Below are positions 1 through 8,666 of a stretch of 64,000 bases of DNA, piece by piece. The first letter of the stretch is position 1. Every line of letters begins with the position of its first letter. Both the position numbers and the translations under genes were made by a program. A model generated the notes under the pieces. That model was not told where the DNA came from and ran no database searches. It worked only from the letters and a program-made list of their open reading frames with translations. This DNA comes from Bog-756 sp963806455 (GTDB lineage: Bacteria; Actinomycetota; Acidimicrobiia; Acidimicrobiales; RAAP-2): NCBI GenBank assembly GCA_963806455.1, contig CAWDXZ010000001.1, positions 124,001 to 188,000 of the forward strand, in the 5' to 3' direction.

Positions 1-260
1 TGGAACCCCGACCGTAGTCACCGCCGGCGGCGGCCCGTGCGGCGTACGGAGACGGCCCGTCCATCGAGACGTAGAGCTCGAGGCCCGCGTCAGGCAGTGA
101 CCCACCTGTTGGCGGCTCGGCAACCAGCCTCACTTCCTCACGAAGTGAAGTCGTCGATCCCCATTAGCGTGGTGGGGCGATCGGGCCGTAGGGTCCGGAG
201 GACGACCGACCTGGTGACGGACGGCGTCATGATGGCAACCCAAACCGAGAGGAAACCGCG
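1..260. other. Left-edge region, possible truncated minus-strand gene
   Basis: No convincing complete gene lies before the aldolase. On the minus strand a frame is open from about base 162 down to the left edge (roughly 54 codons); its residues include LPDAGLELYVSMDG, which reads as plausible coding sequence. A GTG follows a GAGGA directly, and an ATG lies near base 64. It could be the 5' end of a gene leaving the window or chance openness in GC-rich DNA. Bases 131-147 form an inverted repeat (CACTTC, 5-nt spacer, GAAGTG). Confidence 0.25.
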
Positions 261-929
261 ATGAGCGATCTGCTCCTGGCCGACGAACGAGAGGCGGTCG
301 CCGCCGCCAGCCGCCACCTGGCTGAGAAGGGCCTGGTCATCGGCACAGCCGGCAATATCTCCGCCCGGCAGGGAGACCTCATCGCGGTGACGCCCACCGG
401 ATCGGACCTGGCCACGGTCACGGCCGACATGGTCACGGTCATCGATCTGGACGGCGAGGTCGTGGACGGCGAACTGGCGCCCACCTCCGAGGTGCCGCTC
501 CACACCGGGATCTACGCTGCCACCAACGCGCTGGCCATCACCCATGCCCATGCGATGGCGTCCACCGCGCTCTCGTGCACGCATGACGAGCTGCCGCCTC
601 TGCACTACAGCTGCCTCGGCCTCGGGGGCGCCCCCCGGACCGCGGCCTACGCCACCTTCGGCTCGCAGGAACTGGCCGACAACGTCATCGAGGCGCTCAA
701 GGGTCGGAACGCGGCCATGATGCAGAACCACGGCTCGATCGCCTACGCCAGCACCATGGACCAGGCGGTGGAGCGTCTCGAGCTGCTCGAATGGCTGGCC
801 GAGCTGTACTGGCGGGCTGCGTCCCTCGGGACGCCCCGGGTGCTGACCGACAAGGACTTCGAGGCCATCATCGTCTCGGCCATGGAGCGCGGGTACGGCA
901 GCCTGAAGCAGGTGGACAAGAGCGGCTAA
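261..929 (+). CDS. Class II aldolase/adducin family protein (fuculose-phosphate aldolase-like)
   Basis: A 222-residue zinc-dependent class II aldolase-fold protein, the family that cleaves or epimerises sugar phosphates such as L-fuculose-1-phosphate. The glycine-rich GTAGNIS phosphate-binding segment is at 28-34. Glu77 (in TSEVPLH) sits where the catalytic base of FucA lies, and His95, His97 (ITHAHA) and His157 (QNHG) match the three zinc ligands. The length is normal for the family. The ATG at 261 is preceded by AGAGGAAA at suitable spacing. It stands alone, convergent with the downstream amidohydrolase, so the true substrate (fuculose, ribulose or another hydroxy-carbonyl phosphate) is open. 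Confidence 0.88.
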   Translation: MSDLLLADEREAVAAASRHLAEKGLVIGTAGNISARQGDLIAVTPTGSDLATVTADMVTVIDLDGEVVDGELAPTSEVPLHTGIYAATNALAITHAHAMASTALSCTHDELPPLHYSCLGLGGAPRTAAYATFGSQELADNVIEALKGRNAAMMQNHGSIAYASTMDQAVERLELLEWLAELYWRAASLGTPRVLTDKDFEAIIVSAMERGYGSLKQVDKSG

Positions 930-950
930 CCGCCCGCCGCCCGCGCCCGC

Positions 951-971
951 CGCCCAACGCCCAACGCCCAA
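951..971. repeat. Three tandem 7-bp units between convergent genes
   Basis: The unit CGCCCAA occurs three times head to tail in the 57-bp convergent gap between the aldolase and the amidohydrolase, inside a longer C-rich run of CCG-type triplets. It is a simple-sequence tract prone to slippage; no terminator hairpin is evident here. Confidence 0.8.
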
Positions 972-986
972 CGCCCGCCGCTCGAG

Positions 987-2195
987 TCAGCGGACCAGGT
1001 GGGCGCCGGCCGATCCCATGAGGAACAGGAAGTTGTCCACGTAGAACTGCCGGCGGACCTCGTCGCTGGCGTCCCCGAGCGAGGCCTCGAAGCGCTCGAG
1101 CGGCCTGCGACCCCCCTCCACGTGGGGGTAGTCGGAGGAGAACATGGGGAGATCGGGACCGCCCTGCTGGATGATCCAACCCACGTCCTCGGTCGGGTAC
1201 GGCGTGAAGCGGACCTGTCGGTGCACGTAGTCGGACGGTCGCATCGACAGGCCCTGTAGCCGCTCCTCGTGCCGGTGGAAGGCGTCGAAGGCCGACTCCA
1301 TCTGGCGCAGCCAGGACGGCACCCAGATCGCACCCTGCTCGATCACCCCGATCCGGAGCTCGGGGAACTGCTCCAGCACGCCGTCGAAGATCAAGGTGGC
1401 CAGGGTCTGGGCCGGTGGGACGGGGATGCCCATGTAGTCGACGGATCGGAAGTTCTCGTCCCCGCCGTGGAAGTCGTGGGGGACCGGGAGGCCGTTGACG
1501 AAGTAGTGGGGGTCGATCAGAGGGCCGGTGCCGCCCACGTGGAACACCACGGGGATGCCGGCCTCTTCGGCCTGGGCCCACACGCCGAAGAGGTCACGAT
1601 GGCTCGGGGAGAACGACGGCGGGCAACCCGAGGCGACGAGGAGGGCGGCCGCCCCCTGGGCCAGCGCCTCCCCGGCGGCCCGGGCGGCCCGGTCAGGGTC
1701 GGCCAGCGGGACATAGCAGGACGGGAGCAGCCGGTCGTCGACCGAGCAGAACTCGAGCATGCCGCGGTTGTGGGCCCGGGCCGCGGCGTAGGCGAGGTCG
1801 ACATCGGACGAGTGCTCCAGATCGTGCAGCCGACCGTTGTGGAACGTGTTGAAGACCAGCTGGCTGCTGAAGCCGAGGAGGTCGAGGGCCCGCGGCCGGT
1901 CCTCGGCGATGAACCCGCCGGTGGCGGCGAAATTCTTCCGCAGCATGATCTCGGCATCCTCGACGGCCCGGTACTCCTCGGAAGCGTGCCGTTGGCGCAG
2001 CCGTTCGAACGAGGCGTCCAGGTCGCGCTGTTGCTCCTCGGGGCTGCCCGTCTGGCGCAGCTCGTTGCCGCCCGGGTACTCGAGCTGTGGCAGGTACGGT
2101 CGGAACGTGGCCTCGGCATGGTCGCGCAACCAGGTCGGTGTCTCCATGATGTGCGCATCGGCGTCGTGCACCACACGGCCTTCGACATACGGCAT
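987..2195 (-). CDS. Amidohydrolase family protein (amidohydrolase-2 type)
   Basis: A 402-residue TIM-barrel metal-dependent hydrolase of the amidohydrolase-2 group, which includes ACMSD-like decarboxylases. The N-terminal metal motif reads DADAH (residues 11-15), a DxDxH variant of the usual DxHxH. A second metal-site histidine is probably in VVFHVGG and the C-terminal acid in FSSDYPHVEGG. The frame is open far upstream to 3185, but coding character begins at the ATG at 2195 (MPYVEGRVVHDADAH); the upstream part is antisense to the LLM gene. It is divergent from the LLM oxidoreductase, with a 123-bp spacer. The reaction could be hydrolysis or non-oxidative decarboxylation; the sequence does not decide. 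Confidence 0.88.
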   Translation of the reverse strand: MPYVEGRVVHDADAHIMETPTWLRDHAEATFRPYLPQLEYPGGNELRQTGSPEEQQRDLDASFERLRQRHASEEYRAVEDAEIMLRKNFAATGGFIAEDRPRALDLLGFSSQLVFNTFHNGRLHDLEHSSDVDLAYAAARAHNRGMLEFCSVDDRLLPSCYVPLADPDRAARAAGEALAQGAAALLVASGCPPSFSPSHRDLFGVWAQAEEAGIPVVFHVGGTGPLIDPHYFVNGLPVPHDFHGGDENFRSVDYMGIPVPPAQTLATLIFDGVLEQFPELRIGVIEQGAIWVPSWLRQMESAFDAFHRHEERLQGLSMRPSDYVHRQVRFTPYPTEDVGWIIQQGGPDLPMFSSDYPHVEGGRRPLERFEASLGDASDEVRRQFYVDNFLFLMGSAGAHLVR

Positions 2196-2318
2196 GGGCC
2201 CAGCTCCCGTGACGTCGACTGATCCCCGGTCGGGGGAAGCTCCCGGTGGGGCGAATGCTACTGGGGCCATCCCGGCCCTGCCCGGCCCGTCACCCCGGCG
2301 CAATGGGAGGATCGGGGG

Positions 2319-3182
2319 ATGCGCATCGGATTGCACGCTCTCGGCATCGGCCCCGGGGCCGATCCGGCGGTCATCGAGGAAGTGGCCCGGTCGGCCGACG
2401 CCGCCGGGTTCGCCACCCTCTGGTCGGGGGAGCACGTCGTCATGGTCGACCGCCCCGACTCGCCCTATCCCTATGCCCCGAACGGCCGGATCGCCGTCCC
2501 GTCCGACGCCGACTGGCTGGATCCGGTGGCCACCCTGGCCTTCGTGGCCGCGGTCACGTCGCGGATCCGGATCGCCACTGGCATCCTGCTCCTCCCCCAG
2601 CACCATCCCCTGGTCGTGGCCAAGCAGGCGGCCAGCCTCGACGTCCTGTCGGCGGGACGGTTCGTGCTGGGGGTCGGGATCGGCTGGTCCAGGGAGGAGT
2701 TCGCCGCCCTCGGGGTCCCCTTCGCCGGGCGGGCGGCGAGGACCCGGGAGTCCGTCGAGGCCATGCGGGCGCTCTGGGGTTCGGACGTCTCCACCTACGA
2801 GGGTGACCACGTGCGGTTCCGCCAGGTACGGAGCTATCCCAAGCCGGTGCGCGACGGGCGGGTCCCGGTCGTCCTCGGAGGCAACAGCGACGCCGCCCTG
2901 GACCGGGTGGCCGCCTACGGGGACGGCTGGTACGGGTTCAACCTCTCGCGGCAGGAGCTTCGCGGGCGCATGGACGGGCTGGGGTCCCGGTGCCGGCGGG
3001 CGGGACGGGATCCCGCCACGCTCGACGTCGCCGTCTCGCTCCGGGACGGGCGGCCCGAAGACCTCGCTGAGCTGCGCGGCCTGGGGGTCGACGAACTGGT
3101 GGTGGTGGAGGCGCCCCCGGTCCATCCCGGACAGGCCGATGGTTGGGTCGAGGGGCTGGCCGGGCGGTGGGGACTGACCTAG
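2319..3182 (+). CDS. LLM class flavin/F420-dependent oxidoreductase
   Basis: A 287-residue luciferase-like monooxygenase-fold protein. The start MRIGLHALGIGPGAD, the SGEHV segment near residue 37, the GVGIGWSREEF segment near 116 and the later VPVVLGGNS segment are typical of the TIGR03619-like F420-dependent subgroup of actinobacteria. These enzymes transfer hydride to or from F420 or FMN on small organic substrates. GGGAGGA precedes the ATG. It is divergent from one amidohydrolase and convergent with another of the same type, a context that suggests breakdown of aromatic or cyclic compounds. Cofactor choice is inferred from the subgroup. Confidence 0.88.
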   Translation: MRIGLHALGIGPGADPAVIEEVARSADAAGFATLWSGEHVVMVDRPDSPYPYAPNGRIAVPSDADWLDPVATLAFVAAVTSRIRIATGILLLPQHHPLVVAKQAASLDVLSAGRFVLGVGIGWSREEFAALGVPFAGRAARTRESVEAMRALWGSDVSTYEGDHVRFRQVRSYPKPVRDGRVPVVLGGNSDAALDRVAAYGDGWYGFNLSRQELRGRMDGLGSRCRRAGRDPATLDVAVSLRDGRPEDLAELRGLGVDELVVVEAPPVHPGQADGWVEGLAGRWGLT

Positions 3183-3248
3183 CACTCGCGACCCTGAGGC
3201 GCTGACGACGGGGCCGTCTCCGCCGTCCGGTGTCGCCCGTGCCCCGGC

Positions 3249-4385
3249 TCAGCGGCCGAGCAGCACGCCCACGTTGTCGTGGAACAGCCCGGGGGCGTTG
3301 GCCGGCGTGGGCCCCCCCCGCTCATAGTCCTGGAGGGGGGTGGCCGTGCCCTCCGAGTGCGGGTAGTCGCTGCAGCACATGAACAGGTCGCCCGACTTGG
3401 CGGTGAGCCGGGCCGGCTGCTCGTAGGAGAAGGACGAGACCCGCACCTGGCGGGAGAAGTACTCACTCGGTCGCAGCCCGAGCTCGGCAGGCGCGCCACC
3501 GTTGAGGGTGGAGGTGAAGTCCCAGCCGCCGTCCAGCATCAGCAGATACTGCGGGACCCAGATCGAGGAGAGCTCCACGATGCCGATGCGCAGCGCCGGG
3601 TGCCGTTCGAGGACGCCGTTGACGATGAGGTCGGTCACTGCGATGGCCGGTGGCACCCACAAGAAGATGGACTCGAGAGCGGGGACGAAGGAGTCCTCGG
3701 GGTCGGTGTAGAAGGCCTCGTCGAGCACCCGGGGCTGGTCCGCGACATGGAAGACCGGGGTGATGCCGTGGTCGACGAAGGCCGCCCACATCCGCTCGTG
3801 GTCCGGGTGGGACAGGGGGCGACCGTCCACCGCCGCCGGCGCGATCATCCCCAGGCGCACCCCGGCCGCGGCCAGCTGGGCGAGCTGCTCGCCCAGCCAG
3901 TCCGCGTCACGCAGGGTCAGATGCGCCACCGGGTGGAGGTGGCCGCCGCTGTCGTCGACCACCGTGGCGCACCAGCGGTTCCACGCCGCCATGTTGGCGA
4001 TGAGGGCGGGAAGCGAGTCGGACAGCCGGCGTTCCCACAGCAAGCCGTAGTTGGGGAAGACGACCGCCTCGTCCAGGCCCATCGAGGCGATCCGTTCGAG
4101 CCGGGCGGCCGGCTCCCAGTAGTCCGGCGGCAGCGTCTCGTCGTAGGAGTACTCCGGTGGCAGGCGCCGGCGACAGCGCTCGCGGCGGCGGCCCAGCTCG
4201 GCCGTCTTCCCGGGCAGCTGCACGTCGGCCAGGTCCAGCCGCCGACCCCGCCAGGCGAGCCATGGGTAGCCGAGCTCGTCGTCCACGATGGCGAGGGCGT
4301 CATCCCGCCGGCCCGGCTCGATGTGGTCGGCCCACAGGGTGCGGGTCTCGTAGAGATGCTGGTCCGAGTCGATGGTCACGGTCAC
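3249..4385 (-). CDS. Amidohydrolase family protein (amidohydrolase-2 type)
   Basis: A 378-residue paralogue of the protein encoded at 987-2195. It has the same DxDxH metal motif (DSDQH near the N-terminus), a putative metal histidine in PVFHVAD, the PALRIGIVELSSIW segment and the CCSDYPHSEG acid motif. The GTG at 4385 is proposed as start (a second GTG lies 6 bp on). As written, its frame is continuous with the substrate-binding lipoprotein upstream, so the raw sequence encodes one 850-residue fusion from 5801. The linker between them (RARRVPEPQTGAQ...) looks non-coding, so two genes separated by a frameshift are more likely. Confidence 0.82.
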   Translation of the reverse strand: MTVTIDSDQHLYETRTLWADHIEPGRRDDALAIVDDELGYPWLAWRGRRLDLADVQLPGKTAELGRRRERCRRRLPPEYSYDETLPPDYWEPAARLERIASMGLDEAVVFPNYGLLWERRLSDSLPALIANMAAWNRWCATVVDDSGGHLHPVAHLTLRDADWLGEQLAQLAAAGVRLGMIAPAAVDGRPLSHPDHERMWAAFVDHGITPVFHVADQPRVLDEAFYTDPEDSFVPALESIFLWVPPAIAVTDLIVNGVLERHPALRIGIVELSSIWVPQYLLMLDGGWDFTSTLNGGAPAELGLRPSEYFSRQVRVSSFSYEQPARLTAKSGDLFMCCSDYPHSEGTATPLQDYERGGPTPANAPGLFHDNVGVLLGR

Positions 4386-4458
4386 CAGGCCCGAATCTAC
4401 CCGAGCCTCGGCCGCCGGGCCTTGGGCGCCCCTGGGCCGTTGCGCCCCCGTCTGGGGC

Positions 4459-5801
4459 TCAGGTACCCGGCGTGCCCGGGGGGGAGCCACCGGCACCGGG
4501 TTCTTGAGGTTGACGTTCTGGTCGAAGCAGATGAACACCTGGTGTCCCTGGCCGAGGGCCGGGAGGAACCGGTCCCCCTTCACCTGGACGAAGGAGGGGC
4601 AGTTGGGAAAGGTCTGGGTGGTGTGGGCCTGCGACCAGTTGACGACGGCGGTGATGCCCCCGGCGGTGAAGTCGGTGATGGCGTTGGTCTGGTGGACGAC
4701 GTTCTGCTGGGTCACGTTGGCGCCCGCCCGCTCGACCCCGGCTGCCAGGAGGGCGGCGGACTGCCAGCCCTGCATGGCCAGCTGGTTGGTGACGTCGTCG
4801 GGCTCGTACTTCCTCATCGCGGTCAGGTAGTGCTCCATGCCCGGGTACACGCCCGGGAACACGCTGGGGGCGGAGAACGGGACGAAGCCGTTGGCATCCA
4901 CGTACACCCCCTGCATCAGGCTCTTGTACTGGTCGAGCAGGGCCTGGTTGTAACCGCTCAACCACAGTTGGTGGGCGTGCACTCCGTACTGCTGCATGGC
5001 GCGGGCCAGTGAGATGTTGTCGGAGTCCTGGATGCAGGTGAGGACGAAGTCGGAGCCGTGACTGAGGATCTGCTGCGCCGGCGCGGTGTAGTCCCCGCCC
5101 AACGACGCGGCGAGGTCGAGGTAGCTCACCTTGATCCCGCCGGCCGTCAGGTCGTCGGCCGCCGTCTTGCACGCCGGGTACGAGGCTGGGATCCCCTGCC
5201 CGTAGCTGACGATGGCGACCGACGAGGCATGGGTCTGCTTGATCAGGTACGACACCGGGGCGGCGAGGGCGTGGTAGTCCTGGACGGACCCGCCCGCCGC
5301 GAACAGATTGGTCGGTCCGGCCCAGTTTCCGCTCACGTTGTAGCCGTAGGTGGGTATCCCGGTGCTCACGAACAGATTGGGTGAGAACCAGAACGTCGAG
5401 ATGAACGCGGCGAAGGCACCGTCCTGCTGGATCAGGGTGTGGGCCAGCTGGGCGAAGGTGGTCGGATCGCCCCCGTCGTCGAGGTTGTAGGCGAGTTGGA
5501 ACGTATGTCCGCCCACACCTCCCTGGGCGTTCACCATGTCGAAGTACGCCTGCATCCCCGGGATGAATGCCACGAAGTCGCTGGCCCCCACCCCCGTGTT
5601 GGTGGCGATGCTCCCCACCCTGATGACCTGGGTGGCGCCGTTCGACGTCCTCGATCCGTTCGAGGTCGGGCTGGACGACGACGTGGCCGGGCTCGATCCA
5701 GAACAACCGGCCAGGAGCGCCGCCACGAGCACGGTCGCGCCGACCGGCCAGACGAACCGTCGGCATGGTCGACGAATCAGTGGGTCCGCACAACGGCGCA
5801 T
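4459..5801 (-). CDS. ABC transporter substrate-binding lipoprotein, Leu/Ile/Val type, probable C-terminal frameshift
   Basis: An exported ligand-binding protein of the type I periplasmic-binding fold (Peripla_BP_6), about 447 residues. It has a signal peptide with lipobox LLAGC (Cys33), a Ser/Thr/Asn linker, then the binding domain beginning IRVGSIATNTGVGA. No permease or ATPase genes of the branched-chain type are adjacent. The body is intact up to NLKNPVPVAPP. There a run of seven C (coding strand; plus-strand G at 4478-4484) decides the frame: with eight C the protein would end PPPGTPGT at 4459, while with seven it reads into the downstream amidohydrolase. The listed end assumes the corrected frame. 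The ligand is unknown. Confidence 0.8.
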
Positions 5802-5844
5802 GGCCCTATTGCTACCAAGGTCGATGGCCGGTGTCACGGACCTG

Positions 5845-6405
5845 TCATCGTTCCGGGTGCTCTCCGGGCTCGCCGTAACGGGCCCGTGCCGCCTGTTCGA
5901 CGGGGCAGTGGCCCGAGCGTCGACCGCACGCGCCGAGATGACACAACCGGCATGTCCAACGGGTGGCACCCGGCTCTCGCATCATGCCGACGAGGACCTT
6001 CCCGGCCAGCGTGGCCAGTACTTCCTGCTCGTGGGCGTCGAGCGACTCGAGTGCCTCCTCCAGCAGGCGGAGCCGGGCAGACTCGATGCGTCGTGCCGCC
6101 CGGTGCCCGGCCGACGTGACCATGACCGACGTGACCCGCGCATCGAGACCGGGACCCCGCTGGAGGAGGTCCTCTTCGACCAGCCGGTTGACCACCCGAA
6201 CGGCCCCGGACTGGCTGAGCCCGAGCACCGACGCCAGCCGATCGATCGACGTCCCGCCGAGGAACTGGTCGATGGCGGACAGAGCGGCGGCGTCGGATTC
6301 GGTTCGCCCGTCGGCCTCGGCCGCGGCGTGCACGCAGCGGTCGGTCACCGCCAGGGCCAGAGCGCCGACCAGGTTGGCCGTGCGCGCCGGACCGCTGCCG
6401 GCCAT
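5845..6405 (-). CDS. MarR family transcriptional regulator with C-terminal Cys4 tail
   Basis: A 186-residue winged-helix regulator. The helix-turn-helix runs through SIDRLASVLGLSQSGAVRVV with the wing and ARVTSVMVT strand after it, and long dimerisation helices flank it. The C-terminus carries CRLC-x4-C-x6-C (Cys152, 155, 160, 167), a spacing suited to metal binding or thiol switching. The ATG at 6405 is 2 nt after the stop of the DUF3224 gene, so the two are co-translated. The 17-bp palindrome upstream of that pair is the likely autoregulatory operator. The signal sensed is unknown. Confidence 0.88.
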   Translation of the reverse strand: MAGSGPARTANLVGALALAVTDRCVHAAAEADGRTESDAAALSAIDQFLGGTSIDRLASVLGLSQSGAVRVVNRLVEEDLLQRGPGLDARVTSVMVTSAGHRAARRIESARLRLLEEALESLDAHEQEVLATLAGKVLVGMMREPGATRWTCRLCHLGACGRRSGHCPVEQAARARYGEPGEHPER

Positions 6406-6407
6406 CC

Positions 6408-6803
6408 TCAGACGTCGAGGTCGAAGCGGTAGGTCCCCGTCGATCCGTGCGGCGCCACCGCCACACCGCGCCCGGTGAGTCCGGAGAGCCCGCCCCGGGC
6501 CGAGTCCGGCACCACTTCGAGTTCGGTGGTGGCCTCGTTGCCGTCGTAGCGTCCGAAGCCGCGCAGCACGAAGCTGCCGCCCTTGTCGCCGACCCGACCC
6601 ACCACCCGCTGGTAGGCCACGAACTCGGCCGTACCGTCGTCGTGGTAGGTCATCACCGTGTCGATGAGGGTGTCGGCCTCGATCTCCCCGCTGAAGCGCT
6701 GCCCGATCGTCGCCGTCGACACCTTGGCCGAACCCTCGAGCCCGTCGGCCTGCTCCTCCGACCACGAGGTGACCTCGAACGAACCTTCCACATGCTGTGT
6801 CAT
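6408..6803 (-). CDS. DUF3224 domain-containing protein
   Basis: A 131-residue protein of the DUF3224 family, small beta-barrel proteins of unknown function. The start MTQHVEGSFEVTSW, the central VGRVGDKGGSFVLRGFG and the closing GTYRFDLDV are family-typical. The ATG at 6803 has GGGAGG about 5 nt upstream; the frame is open further upstream but without coding character. It is the first gene of a two-gene operon with the MarR regulator 2 nt downstream, and the palindrome at 6835-6851 lies 32-48 bp ahead of its start, so it is probably a target of that regulator. Confidence 0.86.
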   Translation of the reverse strand: MTQHVEGSFEVTSWSEEQADGLEGSAKVSTATIGQRFSGEIEADTLIDTVMTYHDDGTAEFVAYQRVVGRVGDKGGSFVLRGFGRYDGNEATTELEVVPDSARGGLSGLTGRGVAVAPHGSTGTYRFDLDV

Positions 6804-6834
6804 CGTGCCTCCCGGGAAATCGTCGTGGGAAAGA

Positions 6835-6851
6835 ATGTATGCCGCATACAT
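6835..6851. promoter_or_regulatory. Palindromic operator, probably for the MarR regulator
   Basis: ATGTATGCCGCATACAT is a perfect 17-bp palindrome (8-bp arms around one C) 32-48 bp upstream of the DUF3224 start. Its length, symmetry and place fit a MarR-type operator overlapping the promoter of the DUF3224-marR operon. The AT-rich arms stand out from the local GC-rich DNA. Confidence 0.7.
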
Positions 6852-6987
6852 ATTCCCACGGACGACCCGACCAAACCAAAATTGTTCCGCCGGCGGTCCG
6901 ACCAGACCAACGCGTGCCACGGCGGACACGGTGCAAACGACCGACACGCCGTTGAGCGGTCCGGGACCATTCGCCTCCGAGGACCAC

Positions 6988-7827
6988 TCAGCTCAGCACG
7001 TCCTGGCGGTTGAACCAGACCCAGGCGGCGGTGAGGAAGACGGCGGTGTAGACCGCCTGGACCAGGGCCAGGTGGGGGTAGCCGCCGAGGTCGGTGGGTC
7101 GGAAGAGCACCTGGGTCCACAGTCCGGCCCCGCTGTTGGTCATCGGAAGCCAGGGTCCGAGAGCGTGCAGCCCGGGGATGTTGTCGAGCGAACGGGAGAC
7201 GAAGCTCAGCAACACGCCACCGGCCACCGCCGCGAACGGCCGGTCGGTGAGGGTGGAGCAGAGGATGGCGAAGGCGAAGGTGCTGGACATGGTCACCGCC
7301 ACCACCGCGGTGGCCAGCCCGATGCGGCCGAGCGCCTCGAGCGGGGCGAAGGTGGTGAGGCCGCTGGCAAACGGAGAGGCGTGCTGCAGGTCGATGACGC
7401 TCAGGGGGTGCCATCCGAACGCCACCACTCCCGCCAGTAGCCCAGTCACCGACACCACCACCACGGCGGCGAGCGAGAACAGACCGGCCACGGTCACCTT
7501 CGACGCCAACACCCTTCGTCTGGCGACGGGCCGGCCCAGCACATAGCGCAGGCTTCCCCACGACGCCTCACCGGCGACCGCCTCGCCGGCGTAGATGGCC
7601 GTCGACAGCGGCAGCAGGAACAGCACCAGCGAGTTCAACGTGACCGGAGCCATGGTGAGCCCCGATGAATCAGGGATCACGGAGCCGAAGTCACCCAGCC
7701 GCTCGGGCGTTGCTGCGCTGGTCAGGGCGATGATGAGGGTGATGACGATGGAGATGGCGCCCATCACGGCGAGAACGGTCCAGTAGCCCGGTCGGCGGAC
7801 CTGCTTGGCCAATTCGATGCCGATCAA
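6988..7827 (-). CDS. ABC-2 type transporter permease
   Basis: A 279-residue membrane protein with about six hydrophobic segments. It has the ABC-2-type EAVAGEASWGSLRYVLGRPV cytoplasmic loop (residues about 84-103) and ends in VWFNRQDVLS. It is a paralogue of the next permease upstream. The start chosen is TTG at 7827, which overlaps the TGA of the preceding permease (TTGA); the alternative start at 7956 would add 43 residues of non-family sequence. It forms an exporter with the other permease and the ATPase of this operon; the substrate is unknown. Confidence 0.85.
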   Translation of the reverse strand: MIGIELAKQVRRPGYWTVLAVMGAISIVITLIIALTSAATPERLGDFGSVIPDSSGLTMAPVTLNSLVLFLLPLSTAIYAGEAVAGEASWGSLRYVLGRPVARRRVLASKVTVAGLFSLAAVVVVSVTGLLAGVVAFGWHPLSVIDLQHASPFASGLTTFAPLEALGRIGLATAVVAVTMSSTFAFAILCSTLTDRPFAAVAGGVLLSFVSRSLDNIPGLHALGPWLPMTNSGAGLWTQVLFRPTDLGGYPHLALVQAVYTAVFLTAAWVWFNRQDVLS

Positions 7828-8666
7828 TCGAGGATGTCCTTGCGCGTGAACCACCAGAGGGCCAGGGACATGAAGACGATGACATAGGCCGCTTGGAGCA
7901 GGAGGAAGTGCGGGACGGCCGAGAGGTCCGGCGAACGGGTGAAGAGGTGCTGCCACAGATCGATGTCGTTGTTCGGCATGTAGCGGTTGACCACCGCGAT
8001 CCCGGGGAAGTAGTCGGCGTTGAAGATGCGAGACACGATGGTGAGGGCCACCCCGCCGGCCACCGCCACCACCGACCGCTTGGTCGTGGTCGAGAGGAAG
8101 AACGCCACGGCGAAGATGCTCGTCATGCCGGCCCCCACGTAGAGGACGCCCACGCCGAGGTGGCCGAGCGCGGCGGCCGCCGGCACCACGACCGAGTCCG
8201 GATGGCCCGGTGTCGAGGCGCTCCCGTCGGTGACACGCAACGGGTGCCAGCCGAAGGCCAGGCCGCCGGCCACGGCGGCCGCCACGGCCAGGACCAGCAC
8301 GGCCGTCAGCGACAGCGCCCCGGCCACCACCGCCTTCGACCAGAGGACCCGGGCGCGCGACACCGGCCGGGCCAGGACGTAGCGCAGGCTGCCCCAGCCC
8401 GCCTCGCCGGCGACGGCGTCGCCGGCGAATACCGAGACCGCCAGGGGCAGCAGGAACTTCATGGTGCTCGACAGGGCGATGAGCGGGACGCTCAACCCGG
8501 ACGAGCGCGGGATCATCAACAGCGGGAGGTCACCGACGTACTCGGTCTGAGCCGACCCAATGGCCGCCAGGGCGACCGTCAACACCACCGAAAAAGCGGC
8601 TACGGCTCCGAGGGCCACGTAGGTCCGTCGCCGCCGAACCTGCTTGTACCACTCGATGGCGATCAA
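7824..8666 (-). CDS. ABC-2 type transporter permease
   Basis: A 280-residue paralogue of the permease that follows it. It shares the N-terminal IEWYKQVRRRRTY / IELAKQVRRPGYW motif, the DAVAGEAGWGSLRYVLARPV loop and the C-terminal WWFTRKDILD. The TTG at 8666 overlaps the TGA of the ATPase gene in the same TTGA pattern as the next junction. The two permeases probably form a heterodimeric membrane domain. Its start is set by the coupling and by matching to its paralogue. Confidence 0.85.
   Translation of the reverse strand: MIAIEWYKQVRRRRTYVALGAVAAFSVVLTVALAAIGSAQTEYVGDLPLLMIPRSSGLSVPLIALSSTMKFLLPLAVSVFAGDAVAGEAGWGSLRYVLARPVSRARVLWSKAVVAGALSLTAVLVLAVAAAVAGGLAFGWHPLRVTDGSASTPGHPDSVVVPAAAALGHLGVGVLYVGAGMTSIFAVAFFLSTTTKRSVVAVAGGVALTIVSRIFNADYFPGIAVVNRYMPNNDIDLWQHLFTRSPDLSAVPHFLLLQAAYVIVFMSLALWWFTRKDILD

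Noticed and set aside
2196..3185. Upstream extension of the first amidohydrolase
   Set aside because: The frame is open to 3185 but this part is antisense to the LLM gene and has no coding character; the protein begins at 2195.
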